From contig CANRIP010000016.1 of NCBI GenBank assembly GCA_947630715.1, forward strand, positions 1 to 55,453: DNA of 55,453 bases, in the 5' to 3' direction. The stretch comes from an uncultured Acetatifactor sp. Lineage in GTDB: Bacteria; Bacillota; Clostridia; Lachnospirales; Lachnospiraceae. The notes beneath the pieces were generated by a model that saw only the letters and a program-made list of their open reading frames with translations, was not told the origin of the DNA and ran no database searches. How positions within the stretch are numbered: the stretch's first letter is position 1; each line of letters opens with the position of its first letter. A program made the position numbers and the translations under genes. This document shows positions 44,000 to 53,600 of the stretch, piece after piece.

Positions 44000-45988
44000 T
44001 CAGTCTCCTTCCATATCCCTGAGCTTTTCCTTCAGCTCCTTCATCTTATCCCTCAACTCCGCCGCAGCCTCAAAATTCAGATCCGCGGCGGCCCGCTGCA
44101 TCCTTTTTTGTACCTGGTCGATCAGCTTTTCCAGTTCCCTGCGGCTCATGGATTCGGGATCCTTCTCAAAGCGGACCTCCTCGCCGGCGATCACCTTGGA
44201 AATACTGATCAGATCCCGCACCGCCTTCTGGATGGTGGTGGGGGTAATGCCGTGCTCCTGGTTGTACTTTTGCTGGATGGTGCGACGCCTTTCCGTCTCG
44301 TCCAGGGCAATCCGCATGGATTCGGTGACCGTGTCCGCGTACATGATCACCCGCCCCTTTGCGTTTCTGGCAGCCCGTCCGATGGTCTGAATCAGGGAAG
44401 TTGCGCTTCGCAGGAAACCTTCCTTGTCCGCGTCCAGAATCACTACCAGCGAAATTTCGGGGATGTCCAGGCCCTCCCGCAACAAATTGATACCCACCAG
44501 CACGTCAAACACGTCCAGCCGCATGTCCCTGATAATCTCCGCCCGCTCCAGAGTATCGATGTCGGAGTGGAGATATTTGACCCGGATCCCTACTTCCTTC
44601 ATGTAATCCGTGAGATCCTCCGCCATCCGCTTGGTGAGGGTGGTGATCAGCACTTTATGATGTTCTTCCGTCTCCTTGTTGACTTCCGAGATCAGATCGT
44701 CGATCTGCCCTTCCACCGGCCGGACGCTGACTTCCGGATCCAAAAGGCCCGTAGGGCGGATGATCTGCTCCGTCCTCAAAAGCTCATGCTCCGCCTCGTA
44801 ATCGGAGGGGGTGGCGGACACAAACAGCATCTGGTCGATATGGGATTCAAATTCCTCAAAGCTGAGGGGCCTGTTGTCCAGGGCAGACGGCAGACGGAAC
44901 CCATAGTCCACCAGCGTGGTTTTCCGGGACCGGTCCCCGGCGTACATCCCGCGGATCTGCGGGATGGTCATGTGGGATTCGTCGATGATAATCAGGTAAT
45001 CCTCGGGAAAAAAGTCCATCAATGTCATGGGCGGCGCTCCCGGGGGCATGCCGTTTAAGTGGCGGGAGTAATTTTCAATGCCGGAGCAGAATCCCGTCTC
45101 CCGCAGCATCTCCACATCAAAATTGGTCCTCTCCGCGATCCGCTGCGCTTCGATCAGCTTATCCTCCCCTTTGAAAAAGCGCACCCGCTCCTCCAGCTCC
45201 TTCTCGATGTTGTCACAGGCGGCCTTGATTTTATCCTGAGAGACCACATAGTGGGAGGCGGGGAAGATGGCGATATGGTTCAGGGTCGCGTGAACCTTGC
45301 CGGACAGGGGCTCCACCTGGGCGATACGGTCGATCTCATCCCCGAAAAATTCAATGCGGATCAGGTAATCCCCTCCCTGGGCGGGATACACTTCAATCAC
45401 ATCCCCGTGAACCCTGAAACAGCCTCTCTGCAAATCCAGTTCATTCCGGGTATACTGCATGTCCACCAGCTCCCTGAGGATCTGCTCCCGGTCCTTTACC
45501 ATGCCCGGCCGCAGGGACACCACCATGTCCTGATACTCGTCGGGGCTGCCCAGTCCGTAAATGCAGGAGACGCTGGCCACCACAACCACGTCCCTCCGTT
45601 CCGTGAGGGAGGCCGTGGCGGACAGGCGCAGCCTGTCGATCTCGTCATTGATGGAGGAATCCTTGGCGATATAAGTATCCGAGGAAGGCACATAGGCTTC
45701 CGGCTGGTAATAATCATAATAGGATACAAAATATTCCACCGCGTTCTCCGGGAAAAATTCCTTGAATTCCCCATAGAGCTGCCCGGCCAGGGTTTTGTTG
45801 TGGGCGATGACCAGGGTGGGTTTGTTTAAAGCGGCGATCACGTTCGCCATGGTAAAGGTCTTGCCGGAGCCTGTGACGCCCAGCAGGGTCTGAAACTGAT
45901 TCCCCTCCTGAAAGCCTTTCACCAGTTCGGCGATGGCCCGGGGCTGATCGCCGGTGGGCTGATATTCACTGTGCAGTTGAAATGGCAT
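44000..45988 (-). CDS. uvrB: Excinuclease ABC subunit B
   Basis: A 662-residue Uvr[18 protein letters not shown] (Walker A) lies near residue 38, [18 protein letters not shown] (the beta-hairpin that grips DNA) near residue 92, [10 protein letters not shown] (Walker B) near 337, [19 protein letters not shown] (helicase motif VI) near 540, and the C-terminal UVR domain ([31 protein letters not shown]) near 620. It verifies the lesion after UvrA handover and recruits UvrC. The gene lies 44 bp after ctp and 45 bp before uvrA. Confidence 0.98.
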   Translation of the reverse strand: MPFQLHSEYQPTGDQPRAIAELVKGFQEGNQFQTLLGVTGSGKTFTMANVIAALNKPTLVIAHNKTLAGQLYGEFKEFFPENAVEYFVSYYDYYQPEAYVPSSDTYIAKDSSINDEIDRLRLSATASLTERRDVVVVASVSCIYGLGSPDEYQDMVVSLRPGMVKDREQILRELVDMQYTRNELDLQRGCFRVHGDVIEVYPAQGGDYLIRIEFFGDEIDRIAQVEPLSGKVHATLNHIAIFPASHYVVSQDKIKAACDNIEKELEERVRFFKGEDKLIEAQRIAERTNFDVEMLRETGFCSGIENYSRHLNGMPPGAPPMTLMDFFPEDYLIIIDESHMTIPQIRGMYAGDRSRKTTLVDYGFRLPSALDNRPLSFEEFESHIDQMLFVSATPSDYEAEHELLRTEQIIRPTGLLDPEVSVRPVEGQIDDLISEVNKETEEHHKVLITTLTKRMAEDLTDYMKEVGIRVKYLHSDIDTLERAEIIRDMRLDVFDVLVGINLLREGLDIPEISLVVILDADKEGFLRSATSLIQTIGRAARNAKGRVIMYADTVTESMRIALDETERRRTIQQKYNQEHGITPTTIQKAVRDLISISKVIAGEEVRFEKDPESMSRRELEKLIDQVQKRMQRAAADLNFEAAAELRDKMKELKEKLRDMEGD

Positions 45989-46032
45989 AAGGGAAAATCA
46001 CCTCCATCCAAGCGCAGACAGGCCGGATCCGG

Positions 46033-47349
46033 TTATCGGCCCATCAGCCCCCGCAGCACTTCCTGCGCCTTTTCCAACTGATTGTCCGGCCGATCCTCGC
46101 TGCCGTAATAGGCATCCGCGTCAAAAGGGCACTCCACATCCGGCTCAATGCCGATGCCGTGGATGTTATTGCCGTTTGGCGTATAGTAGGCGCTGATGGT
46201 GATCTTGATGGCGGAGCCGTCCCGAAAAGGCATGATCTGCTGGACAATCCCCTTTCCGAAGGTGGTGGTGCCTACCAGCGTCCCGATGCCGTAATCCTTG
46301 ATGGCTCCCGCCATGATCTCCGAAGCGCTGGCGGAATTGCCGTCCACCAATACCACAAGGGGCACCTCCAGCTCTCTGGTCCCGTCGCAGGTATGCTCCT
46401 CCCGGACGCCGTTTTTATCCTCGGTGTACACAATCATGCCTTCCGGCAGGATCATGCGGCACATGTTGACCACCGCGTCCAGGCTTCCCCCCGGATTGCC
46501 CCGCAGATCCAGAATCAGCCCTTCCATGCCGGAACCCCTGGCCATAGCCAGCGCCTCCGCAAACTGATCCACGGATACGTCGTCAAACTCCGTGAGTTCA
46601 ATATACGCCATGCCGTCTTCCAGCATACGAAAACTGACGGTGGGAGTCTCCACTCTGGCTCTGGTGAGCGTAAACTCCAGGGTGTCTGTTTCATTTTCCC
46701 GGACCACGGTGAGGGTCACCTGGGTGCCCTCCTCCCCCTTGATCATGGCCACCGCCTCGTCCAGACTCTTTCCGTAGACCGATTCCCCGTTCACTTCATA
46801 GATCAGATCGTTGGCCCTCAGATCCGCGGCCTCCGCCGGAGAGCCTTCGATCACGCCTGTGATCATCGGAAGCCCCGTCACGGTATCCTGGGTCATATAG
46901 GCGCCGATCCCGTAATAGGTTCCATTGGTCTGCTCCATAAAGGAGGTAAGCTCCTCCTGAGAATAGTATACCGTGTAAGGGTCGCCCAGAGAGTCCATCA
47001 TGCCCCTGTAAATGCCGGTCTGGATTTCCTCGTCGCTCACCTCGTCCAGAAAATAGTATTGGTCAATAATGCTTTCCAGCATCTGCAGCTTCTCCACCAA
47101 AGTGTCGTTGACCGCCGAATCCTGGGAAAGCACCGGGCCATCCTGGTGTTCCATTACGGCCTGAAGGCCGAACCCCAGATAGACCACGGCCAGCAGTAGC
47201 AGCGTGATCCCCAGCCCTGTGACCATCCCGATGAAAAACAGTCCTCTGCCGCTGCTTTTCTGGGCTTTTTTGTTTGTTTCCCCGCCGCCCGGTGCGGCCG
47301 GCGGAATCGGTTCCGCCATCCGGTCAAAGTATGTGTCATTCCGATCCAT
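46033..47349 (-). CDS. S41 family C-terminal processing peptidase
   Basis: A 438-residue membrane-anchored protease, CtpA/CtpB type. A cytoplasmic Lys/Pro-rich start is followed by one membrane helix (GLFFIGMVTGLGITLLLLAVVYLGFG, about 35-60). A PDZ domain lies at about 135-205 (GVIEGSPAEAADLRANDLIYEVNGESV). The peptidase domain has LDLRGNPGGSLDAVVNM near 285, the catalytic Ser in GNSASASEIMAGA near 340 and the Lys in TTFGKGIVQQ near 365. It acts outside the cytoplasm on wall or sporulation proteins. It follows the EnvC-like gene, as ctpB follows the ftsEX region in Bacillus; the substrate might be the neighbouring hydrolase system. Confidence 0.94.
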   Translation of the reverse strand: MDRNDTYFDRMAEPIPPAAPGGGETNKKAQKSSGRGLFFIGMVTGLGITLLLLAVVYLGFGLQAVMEHQDGPVLSQDSAVNDTLVEKLQMLESIIDQYYFLDEVSDEEIQTGIYRGMMDSLGDPYTVYYSQEELTSFMEQTNGTYYGIGAYMTQDTVTGLPMITGVIEGSPAEAADLRANDLIYEVNGESVYGKSLDEAVAMIKGEEGTQVTLTVVRENETDTLEFTLTRARVETPTVSFRMLEDGMAYIELTEFDDVSVDQFAEALAMARGSGMEGLILDLRGNPGGSLDAVVNMCRMILPEGMIVYTEDKNGVREEHTCDGTRELEVPLVVLVDGNSASASEIMAGAIKDYGIGTLVGTTTFGKGIVQQIMPFRDGSAIKITISAYYTPNGNNIHGIGIEPDVECPFDADAYYGSEDRPDNQLEKAQEVLRGLMGR

Positions 47350-47398
47350 ATGAGATCCCCCGTTTCCGCGTTACACGCATGTAATGAAACTTGCACGG

Positions 47399-48634
47399 CT
47401 ACTGGCTCAGATAGTTCCAGGGCGAGGTGTACTCGCCGTTGAGCCTTACGCTGAAGTGCAGATGATTGCCGGTGGAACGTCCGGTACTGCCCACCGCCGC
47501 AATGGTTTCGCCACGGACCACGATATCGCCCGTCTCCACAAACAACTGGGAGGCATGCATATAAATCGTGTAAAGCCCGTCGCCGTGATCTATCATAACG
47601 TAATTTCCCATGGAGGCGCTGTACGCAGCGGCCGCCACCTTCCCGTCATAGGCGGCATATATGGCGGTTCCCTTCGGGGCTGCGAAGTCCACCCCGTTGT
47701 GAAACTGCTCCACTCCCAGAATCGGGTGCATCCTCATTCCGTATTCGTCCGAAATTCTGGTGTAGGAGGCAAGGGGAAACTGAAACATGCCGCCGTCATA
47801 TCTCAGAACGGTTCCGCTGGCCGCAAGGATCTGTTTTTTCTCCTCCGCCACAGCCGCCTCCAGCGCTGAGATTTCTTCCTCCTGGGCCTTGATATCCTCC
47901 TCTATTTCCCTGATCGCCTGATCCTTGTTATGGATATCCGATTCGTAACTGATAATATCCCTGGTCTTCTGGTCGATCAGATCCTCCAGATTCCTCTGCT
48001 CCGTCTCCACATTCTCCTTGGTCTGATCCAGAATATCCTTCTCCAGCTCCAACTGCTCCATGCACAGCTCCACATATTGTCTTGTGTAGGTGTAATTCTG
48101 CCAGAGCAGGTTCTGGTAGGAGACGACCTTCTCCACATAGTCGGCCCTGTTCAGCAAATCGCCGAACCCGGAGCAGTTGAGCAGGATATTCATCAGGGTT
48201 GGGGCGCCCGACTCATATGCCAGCCGGATGCACCGATAGAGAGCCTTTTTCTGATCGTCTTCTCTTTTGACGGCCTCGTCCAGCTCCCCCTGGGTCTGTA
48301 CGATCTCATCCTCCTTCTGCCCGATCTGTGCGTTCAGATCTTGGATGCGGCTCTCGATCCGGGCCAGATCCCCGTCCAACTGCGCCACATACTCCTTCAG
48401 GTTGGAACGCCGGGACTCCAGATCCGCTTTCAACTGTTTCAGATCCGTCAGCCCGCTTTGGAGATTCTCCTTGTCCCTCCTGGCCTGGTCGATCTGATCC
48501 TCCTTCTCCCGGATGCTCTCGGAGGTGATGGAGGACAGAGAAGTCGCCGACCCGTTTTCCGTCCAGGCCCCCCAGAGAATCGTAACACAAAGCAGCATGC
48601 TTAAGATACGGCAAATTCTGGTTTTTTTCTTCAT
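47399..48634 (-). CDS. EnvC-like M23 peptidase with a long coiled coil
   Basis: A 411-residue secreted protein. The signal peptide is MKKKTRICRILSMLLCVTILWGAW. Residues about 35-260 are coiled coil (DQIDQARRDKENLQSGLTDLKQL onward). The M23 LytM domain at 285-411 has FHNGVDFAAPKGTAIYAAYDGKV and GNHLHFSVRLNGEY, so the zinc ligands (H, D, HxH) are present. It may therefore be an active endopeptidase rather than a degenerate activator such as E. coli EnvC. It follows ftsX by eight bases; FtsEX controls such coiled-coil proteins at the division site. This order matches PcsB/CwlO-type systems of Firmicutes. Confidence 0.92.
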   Translation of the reverse strand: MKKKTRICRILSMLLCVTILWGAWTENGSATSLSSITSESIREKEDQIDQARRDKENLQSGLTDLKQLKADLESRRSNLKEYVAQLDGDLARIESRIQDLNAQIGQKEDEIVQTQGELDEAVKREDDQKKALYRCIRLAYESGAPTLMNILLNCSGFGDLLNRADYVEKVVSYQNLLWQNYTYTRQYVELCMEQLELEKDILDQTKENVETEQRNLEDLIDQKTRDIISYESDIHNKDQAIREIEEDIKAQEEEISALEAAVAEEKKQILAASGTVLRYDGGMFQFPLASYTRISDEYGMRMHPILGVEQFHNGVDFAAPKGTAIYAAYDGKVAAAAYSASMGNYVMIDHGDGLYTIYMHASQLFVETGDIVVRGETIAAVGSTGRSTGNHLHFSVRLNGEYTSPWNYLSQ

Positions 48635-48642
48635 ATTCCTAC

Positions 48643-49590
48643 CTATACGCGCAAATGCTTTCTCACCGTAGTGACGCTGCCGAGAAAACCGATCCCCACG
48701 CCCACCGCAAGGGACACGGGAGTCAGGGTGTGAAAGACCTGCTCCACCGAAAGGAAATTCATAAACCGGCTCAGCATGGGGAACCTGTCGATCACATACG
48801 ACATCACGTAATTATAGATGCTGTAAACAATGCCAAGAGGAATCAGCGCGCCGATACAGCCGATAATCATCCCTTCCAGCACAAAGGGGGCCCTGACAAA
48901 AAAGTCCGTGGCGCCGATATATTTCATAATGTTGATTTCCTCCGAACGCACGGAAATGCCAATGGCCACCGTGTTGCTGATCAAGAAGATGCTCACCGCC
49001 AGCAGAATCACAATGATCCCCATGGACACATACGCGATCAAAAGGTTGGCGCCGCTTAAGGTGTCGGCGGTCAGTTGGGAATACCTGACGTCCCGCACCT
49101 CCGGCAGAGATTCCAGCCACGTCACCAGGGCGCTCTGCATGGACACGTCGCTTAGGTAAATCTCATAATTGTTCTCGCCGGCCAGGGGATTTTCCGGAAA
49201 CCCCACCGCATACTGCTCCCCGTAAGCATCGATGGCAAAATGCTGCCACGCTTCCTCGTCGGACACATAGACCACCTTGGACACTTCGGTCCTTCTGGCA
49301 ATCATCTGGCCGATTTCCTCCAGCCGCTCGTCGGTAGGGATCTGACCCGGCGTGTGGCTGGCACAGCCGTCTCCCAGCGGCCCTTCCTCATGATGAAAGA
49401 AAACCGCCAGAGAAACGCCCTCCTCCACCTTCATCACAATACTCTGAAAATTCACCACAATGGCGTAAAAGGTGCCGAACAAAAACAGGCAGGCGGAAAT
49501 GGTGGCGATGGAGGCCAGGGAGTACCATTTGTTCCGAAAGATGTTGGCAAAGCCCTGCCGGATCGTATAGAACAGCGTACTAATCTTCAT
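48643..49590 (-). CDS. ftsX: Cell division membrane protein FtsX
   Basis: A 315-residue FtsX. The N-terminus (MKISTLFYTIRQGFANIFRNKWYSLASIATISACLFLFGTFYAIV) gives the cytoplasmic start and helix 1. An outside loop of about 120 residues holds the ECL1 region, including VSKVVYVSDEEAW. Three more helices follow, in the FtsX/MacB core (MGIIVILLAVSIFLISNTVAI and later). It transmits FtsE ATP hydrolysis to the wall hydrolase outside, here the next gene. It overlaps ftsE by 11 bp. Confidence 0.96.
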   Translation of the reverse strand: MKISTLFYTIRQGFANIFRNKWYSLASIATISACLFLFGTFYAIVVNFQSIVMKVEEGVSLAVFFHHEEGPLGDGCASHTPGQIPTDERLEEIGQMIARRTEVSKVVYVSDEEAWQHFAIDAYGEQYAVGFPENPLAGENNYEIYLSDVSMQSALVTWLESLPEVRDVRYSQLTADTLSGANLLIAYVSMGIIVILLAVSIFLISNTVAIGISVRSEEINIMKYIGATDFFVRAPFVLEGMIIGCIGALIPLGIVYSIYNYVMSYVIDRFPMLSRFMNFLSVEQVFHTLTPVSLAVGVGIGFLGSVTTVRKHLRV

Positions 49591-50323
49591 CTATATACTC
49601 GCCTCCCTCCTCGTCGCTTACAATCACGCCCTTTTTCATGGTGACCACGCGCTTTTTCATGGCGTTCACGATCTCGCGGTTATGGGTGACCACCACGACC
49701 GTCGTCCCGCTTTCGTTGATTTCCTCCAGCAGACGCATGATCTCCCAGGAATTTCTGGGATCCAGGTTGCCGGTGGGCTCATCCGCCAGCAGGATGGAAG
49801 GGTTGTTGATCAAAGCCCTTGCCATGGCCACACGCTGCTGTTCCCCTCCGGAAAGCTCGCTGGTCTTGGCCTTATATTTGCCCGCCAGTCCCACCGTGGC
49901 CAGGATGGTAGGCACGTTCCTGCGGATCTCCGAGGGAGGCGTCTCCACGATCCTCTGGGCAAAGGCCACATTCTCATACACATTCCGGTCGGTGAGCAGC
50001 CGGAAGTCCTGAAACACAACGCCGATATTGCGCCGGAATCGGGGCACCTGCCCGTGCTTGAGCCTTGACAGGTCGTTTCCCATAACATAAACACTGCCGC
50101 TGGTGGCCTTAAGCTCCCGCAGCAGAAGTTTGATCAGTGTGGATTTGCCGGAACCGGTCTCTCCCACAATAAAAACAAATTCTCCTCTCCCTATGCTGAG
50201 CGAAACATTGTTCAGGGCGGGGGAGCCGGTGGAATAAGCTTTGCTCACATTATCCAGATAAATGACCCCGTGTTCCTCTATTAGCTGCTCCCGTTTTCTT
50301 CTAAGCAGTTCCTTATTTGCCAT
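49580..50323 (-). CDS. ftsE: Cell division ATP-binding protein FtsE
   Basis: A 247-residue ABC ATPase. IYLDNVSKAYSTGSPALNNVSLSIG starts the domain, then VGETGSGKSTLIKLLLREL (Walker A), VFQDFRLLTDRNVYENVAFA (Q-loop, typical FtsE), LSGGEQQRVAMARAL and ILLADEPTGNLDPRNSWEIM. It drives FtsX. The ATG at 50323 has GGAGGAGG five bases upstream; an upstream in-frame start would add 24 unsupported residues. It is the first gene of the ftsE-ftsX-envC-ctp-uvrB-uvrA string. The 82-bp gap upstream has a CGCCC-tttg-GGGCG hairpin without a T-run; I see no clear promoter there. Confidence 0.97.
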   Translation of the reverse strand: MANKELLRRKREQLIEEHGVIYLDNVSKAYSTGSPALNNVSLSIGRGEFVFIVGETGSGKSTLIKLLLRELKATSGSVYVMGNDLSRLKHGQVPRFRRNIGVVFQDFRLLTDRNVYENVAFAQRIVETPPSEIRRNVPTILATVGLAGKYKAKTSELSGGEQQRVAMARALINNPSILLADEPTGNLDPRNSWEIMRLLEEINESGTTVVVVTHNREIVNAMKKRVVTMKKGVIVSDEEGGEYIDED

Positions 50324-50405
50324 TCGTCCTCCTCCAAAAGACCGTATTTTGATGACACGCCCCAAAGGGCGGCCTGTTTTTTCAGGTTTCGGCAAAGCCC
50401 TCCAA

Positions 50406-51491
50406 TCAATAATCGGAGTTCTCCATGTAATTCATGTACTTGACCACCATAAGGGCGATCTTAAAGGTGATCGCGTCCTCAAAAACGCGCAGATCCAGCC
50501 CCGTGCTTTTCTGAAGCTTATCCAGGCGGTAAACCAGGGTGTTCCTGTGTATAAAAAGCTGTCTGGACGTCTCGGAAACATTCAGGCTGTTCTCAAAGAA
50601 CCGGTCGATGGTGGTCAGCGTTTCCTCGTCAAAATCGTCCGGGCTCTTGCCGCCGAAAATTTCCCGGATGAACATTTTGCACAGGGGAATAGGCAACTGA
50701 TAAATCAGGCGGCCGATTCCCAGCTCGCTGTACGCAACGATGGTCCGCTCGCTGAAAAAGATCCTGCCGACGTCCAGCGCCATCTTCGCCTCTTTATAAG
50801 AGCGGCTGACTTCCTTGATCTCATGGACAACGGTGCCGTAAGCGATACGGATCCCGCAGACGCCCTCCTTTAAGAGAAAGCTCTCCAGATTCCTGGCTGT
50901 GCGCTCCGTTTCCTTGGCGGCGTCCGGCTCCGACAATTCCTTCACCACAATCACGTTGTTTTCATCCACGGCGGTCACAAAATCCCGGCCGTTGTTCCCC
51001 AGACAGGCCCTGGTCAGCTCCATCACGTTGCTGTCGCGGTTGTTTTCCGATTCCACGATCGCCACCGCCCTGGGCACGTCCGCGGGGATATGAAGCTTTT
51101 TGGAACGGCTGTAAATATCCACCAGCAGCAGATTATCCAAAAGCAGATTCTTGATGAAATTATCCTTGTCAAAACGCTCTTTGTACGCAATGAGCAGGTT
51201 CTGGATCTGAAAGGCGGCCATCTTACCCACCAGATAAACGTCCTCGCCGGTTCCTCCCACCATCAGGATATACTCCAACTGCTGGTCGTCAAAGATCTTA
51301 AAATACTGATATCCCTGGATCTGCTGGGAATCGGCGGGAGAGGCGGCAAAGTCCGCGGCCGCGCCGGAACCGTTTCCCAAGTCCGATGTAGACGCCACCT
51401 CCTTGCCGTCCACATCCATCACGCACAGATCCACTCTGGCAATGTTCTTCAGGCCGTCTAAGGTGTTCTGTAAAATCTGGTTTGAAATCAT
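50406..51491 (-). CDS. PucR/sugar-diacid (CdaR-type) family transcriptional regulator
   Basis: A 361-residue regulator. The N-terminal domain (ISNQILQNTLDGLKNIARVDLCVMDVDGKEVAST) is the putative sugar-diacid recognition domain type. The middle is a GGDEF-related but inactive PucR region. The C-terminal PucR HTH reads ENSLNVSETSRQLFIHRNTLVYRLDKLQKSTGLDLRVFEDAITFKIAL. Such proteins regulate uptake or catabolism of sugar acids or purines. No such catabolic genes are adjacent, so the target is unknown. AAAGGAG lies eight bases before the ATG. It precedes ftsE by 82 bp and could be co-transcribed with it. Confidence 0.9.
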   Translation of the reverse strand: MISNQILQNTLDGLKNIARVDLCVMDVDGKEVASTSDLGNGSGAAADFAASPADSQQIQGYQYFKIFDDQQLEYILMVGGTGEDVYLVGKMAAFQIQNLLIAYKERFDKDNFIKNLLLDNLLLVDIYSRSKKLHIPADVPRAVAIVESENNRDSNVMELTRACLGNNGRDFVTAVDENNVIVVKELSEPDAAKETERTARNLESFLLKEGVCGIRIAYGTVVHEIKEVSRSYKEAKMALDVGRIFFSERTIVAYSELGIGRLIYQLPIPLCKMFIREIFGGKSPDDFDEETLTTIDRFFENSLNVSETSRQLFIHRNTLVYRLDKLQKSTGLDLRVFEDAITFKIALMVVKYMNYMENSDY

Positions 51492-51623
51492 AATCCCCGC
51501 TCCTTTAATCTTCCGCTGTTCCTTCGCATACCGTTTCCGGCGTTTCCTGTACTTTCAGATAAGATTCCAACATAAATGTACAAAAAAAGCGGAAAAAAAG
51601 CAATAGGAATTATGAGTTTTCAC

Positions 51624-51658
51624 AAAAAAACTACCTGATGTCCACGCGTCAGGCAGTT
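51624..51658 (-). terminator. terminator of the yjfB-like gene
   Basis: The minus strand reads ACTGCCTGA-cgcgtggaca-TCAGGTAGT-TTTTTT (one G-U pair), 23 bp after the stop. The opposite strand also has a T-run, so it could work both ways. Confidence 0.82.
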
Positions 51659-51680
51659 TTTTCAGACAAAAACCAGATTG

Positions 51681-51872
51681 TTATACCCGCATATCAAAAT
51701 AAGACCCTACGTCGGGATTGACGCTCCGCTCCATGGCGGCGGAATCGATCATCTCCACAAGCCCCTCTCCCAGAGTCTTGTTTGTCTCCATTGCTTTGTC
51801 AAGGACAGCCGTACCGATCCGGGACTGCATGGAAACATTCGACAGCGCCGTTGAAACGCCTGCAATATCCAT
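51681..51872 (-). CDS. YjfB family putative motility protein
   Basis: A 63-residue protein: MDIAGVSTALSNVSMQSRIG, then AVLDKAMETNKTLGEGLVEMID and the end NPDVGSYFDMRV. This matches the short YjfB family of Firmicutes as I recall it, found near or co-regulated with motility genes; its function is not settled. GGGGGTG lies six bases before the ATG. It is a single-gene unit with its own terminator. TACAAT lies about 40 bp upstream as a possible -10, with no good -35, and I found no convincing sigma-D element. Confidence 0.85.
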   Translation of the reverse strand: MDIAGVSTALSNVSMQSRIGTAVLDKAMETNKTLGEGLVEMIDSAAMERSVNPDVGSYFDMRV

Positions 51873-52004
51873 TTGTCACACCCCCTTTATTGGTTCCTTT
51901 CTTGTTTCATTGTAACACAGTTGTGGAAAATATGCCATACTCCCGCGTTTATTTTGCGGATTTTTAACAAATCGTCAAAATATCGTTATTTTTCAAATTG
52001 GATA

Positions 52005-52856
52005 TCATTCCGTCCTGCGAATGGACTTCTCCCCGATGCTGATTTTTCCCTGTTTTAACAGTCTTCCCACCGCCCGCTTAAACTCATTTTTGCTCATCCC
52101 CGTCTCATGGGCGATCAGCGCGGGAGCGGCCTTGTCCGTAAAGGGCAGCTCGCCCTGACGGTCGTCCAAAAGCGCCAGGATTTTCTCCGCGTCCCTGTCC
52201 ATCTGGAGATAGGCCTTTTCCCGCAGGCTCAGATCCAGCTTGCCGTCCTCATGCACCTTGACCACCCGGGCCCGGACTTCCATGCCAAGGCCGATTTCCC
52301 CGTACAGCTCCTTCAAGGGGATCAAGCCGGAATACCGGTTATCCACCGCCACAAACATGCCAAACCGCCCGCTTTTTTCGTAGGTGCGCCCTACCACCCA
52401 GTCCCCTTCCCGATAGGGGCTGTGGGTGCTGAGATTTTCATAGACATTCATGGTGGCGCACAGGCGGCTGCTCTTGTCCACATACAGGCTGACCAGCACC
52501 AGGTCGCCCTGATCCACCTTTCCCCGCTGTTCCTGAAAGGGCAGAAACAGATCCTTTTCCAGCCCCCAGTCCAGAAAAGCGCCGATTTTCCCGGTTTGAG
52601 CCACCCGTAAAAGGGCCGTTTGCCCCATCATGAGAGCGGGCTCCCTCACCGTTGCGATCAGCCGGTCCTCGGAGTCCCGGTAGATAAAGACGTTCAGTTT
52701 ATCCCCCGGCTTTTTCCCTTCCGGCACCTGTCTGCGGGGAAGGAGCACCTCCTGCTCAGGGCCGGAAGACGGTTCCCCGGTTCGGTCGGCCAGATATACG
52801 CCGAATTTCACTTCCCTGACAATTTCCAGTTCCTGCGTCCTTCCAAGCTGTATCAT
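52005..52856 (-). CDS. cvfB: CvfB-like S1 RNA-binding domain protein
   Basis: A 283-residue protein of CvfB/YitL type. The N-terminus (MIQLGRTQELEIVREVKFGVYLADRTG) and the next 150 residues contain S1-like OB folds (KIGAFLDWGLEKDLFLPFQEQ, GMFVAVDNRYSGLIPLKELYG). The C-terminal 60 residues are a winged helix (LIAHETGMSKNEFKRAVGRLLKQGKISIG). CvfB binds RNA and affects virulence gene expression in Staphylococcus; a similar regulatory RNA role is expected. Its ATG overlaps the stop of the thioesterase gene as ATGA, so the two are translationally coupled. Confidence 0.9.
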   Translation of the reverse strand: MIQLGRTQELEIVREVKFGVYLADRTGEPSSGPEQEVLLPRRQVPEGKKPGDKLNVFIYRDSEDRLIATVREPALMMGQTALLRVAQTGKIGAFLDWGLEKDLFLPFQEQRGKVDQGDLVLVSLYVDKSSRLCATMNVYENLSTHSPYREGDWVVGRTYEKSGRFGMFVAVDNRYSGLIPLKELYGEIGLGMEVRARVVKVHEDGKLDLSLREKAYLQMDRDAEKILALLDDRQGELPFTDKAAPALIAHETGMSKNEFKRAVGRLLKQGKISIGEKSIRRTE

Positions 52857-53575
52857 AGCGCTGCAACACCTTTCTGCGTGAATTCCGCCGTCATGTAAGG
52901 CGCGTCGGCCGTATCCTTCAGGGTAACCACCGTCCTGTTTCCCTCCACGGCCACATAGGGCCGCAGCACGTCGTTGAGAAACGCCTGTTTTTTATACTCC
53001 ACCCGCAGCATCCCCACTTCAAACCCCTCCGGCAGAAAATCCAGCGCGATATCCACAAACTGCTGGTTGTTGACGTGGTGATTGGTATCCAGATGATGTT
53101 TTTTGACGATCACGGGCTCCCTGTCTTCTCCGCCCTCCAAAACGGCGATGCGCCGGGGAGCGTACTCCATGTCCAGCCTCTCGCCCATCCCGTAGGTTTC
53201 CGGCATGCCCGCTGGTATGCCGGAGGGCCTGCCGGTGCGGGTATCCAAAAGACTCCAGAGAGAATTTGCCACGGCGGTATAAACCCCCTTCTCATCCTGC
53301 ATCCAGAAATTCCTGTACCCCAGAAAGCCCTTTAGATCGTAGGGCTGCGTTCCCACCGTCACCCTTTCCCCCAGGGCGGGATATCTCCTGACCACAATCT
53401 GCCAGGCGGAAAGCACCCAGACCAAATGGTTCTCCTTCAGGTAATCCAGCCCCAGGCCCACATCCTCGGAGTGAAAGGTGGAACAGTCCTGAAAATAGTT
53501 GATCAGAGACGAAAGCGTCAGATTTCCCTCGCTGTCTGTCTCGCTGTAACGGATCCTGCTGTCAAAGGTATACAT
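52853..53575 (-). CDS. Acyl-ACP thioesterase
   Basis: A 240-residue double-hotdog thioesterase of the FatA/bacterial acyl-ACP type. FDSRIRYSETDSEGNLTLSSLINYFQD starts the first hotdog, and KKHHLDTNHHVNNQQFVDIALDFL near residue 165 holds the D-x-N-x-H-x-N catalytic pattern. It releases free fatty acids from acyl carrier protein. The ATG at 53575 has GGAGG seven bases upstream. It sits between the CPBP protease (26 bp away) and the S1 protein, apparently in one operon. No fatty-acid synthesis gene is adjacent. Confidence 0.93.
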   Translation of the reverse strand: MYTFDSRIRYSETDSEGNLTLSSLINYFQDCSTFHSEDVGLGLDYLKENHLVWVLSAWQIVVRRYPALGERVTVGTQPYDLKGFLGYRNFWMQDEKGVYTAVANSLWSLLDTRTGRPSGIPAGMPETYGMGERLDMEYAPRRIAVLEGGEDREPVIVKKHHLDTNHHVNNQQFVDIALDFLPEGFEVGMLRVEYKKQAFLNDVLRPYVAVEGNRTVVTLKDTADAPYMTAEFTQKGVAAL

Positions 53576-53600
53576 GCCGTTTCCTCCACGTCCCATTGTC

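Noticed and set aside
51873..52004. Sigma-D (flagellar) promoter before the YjfB-like gene
   Set aside because: TAAA and GC-AT pieces occur, but not at the spacing of TAAA-N15-GCCGATAA.
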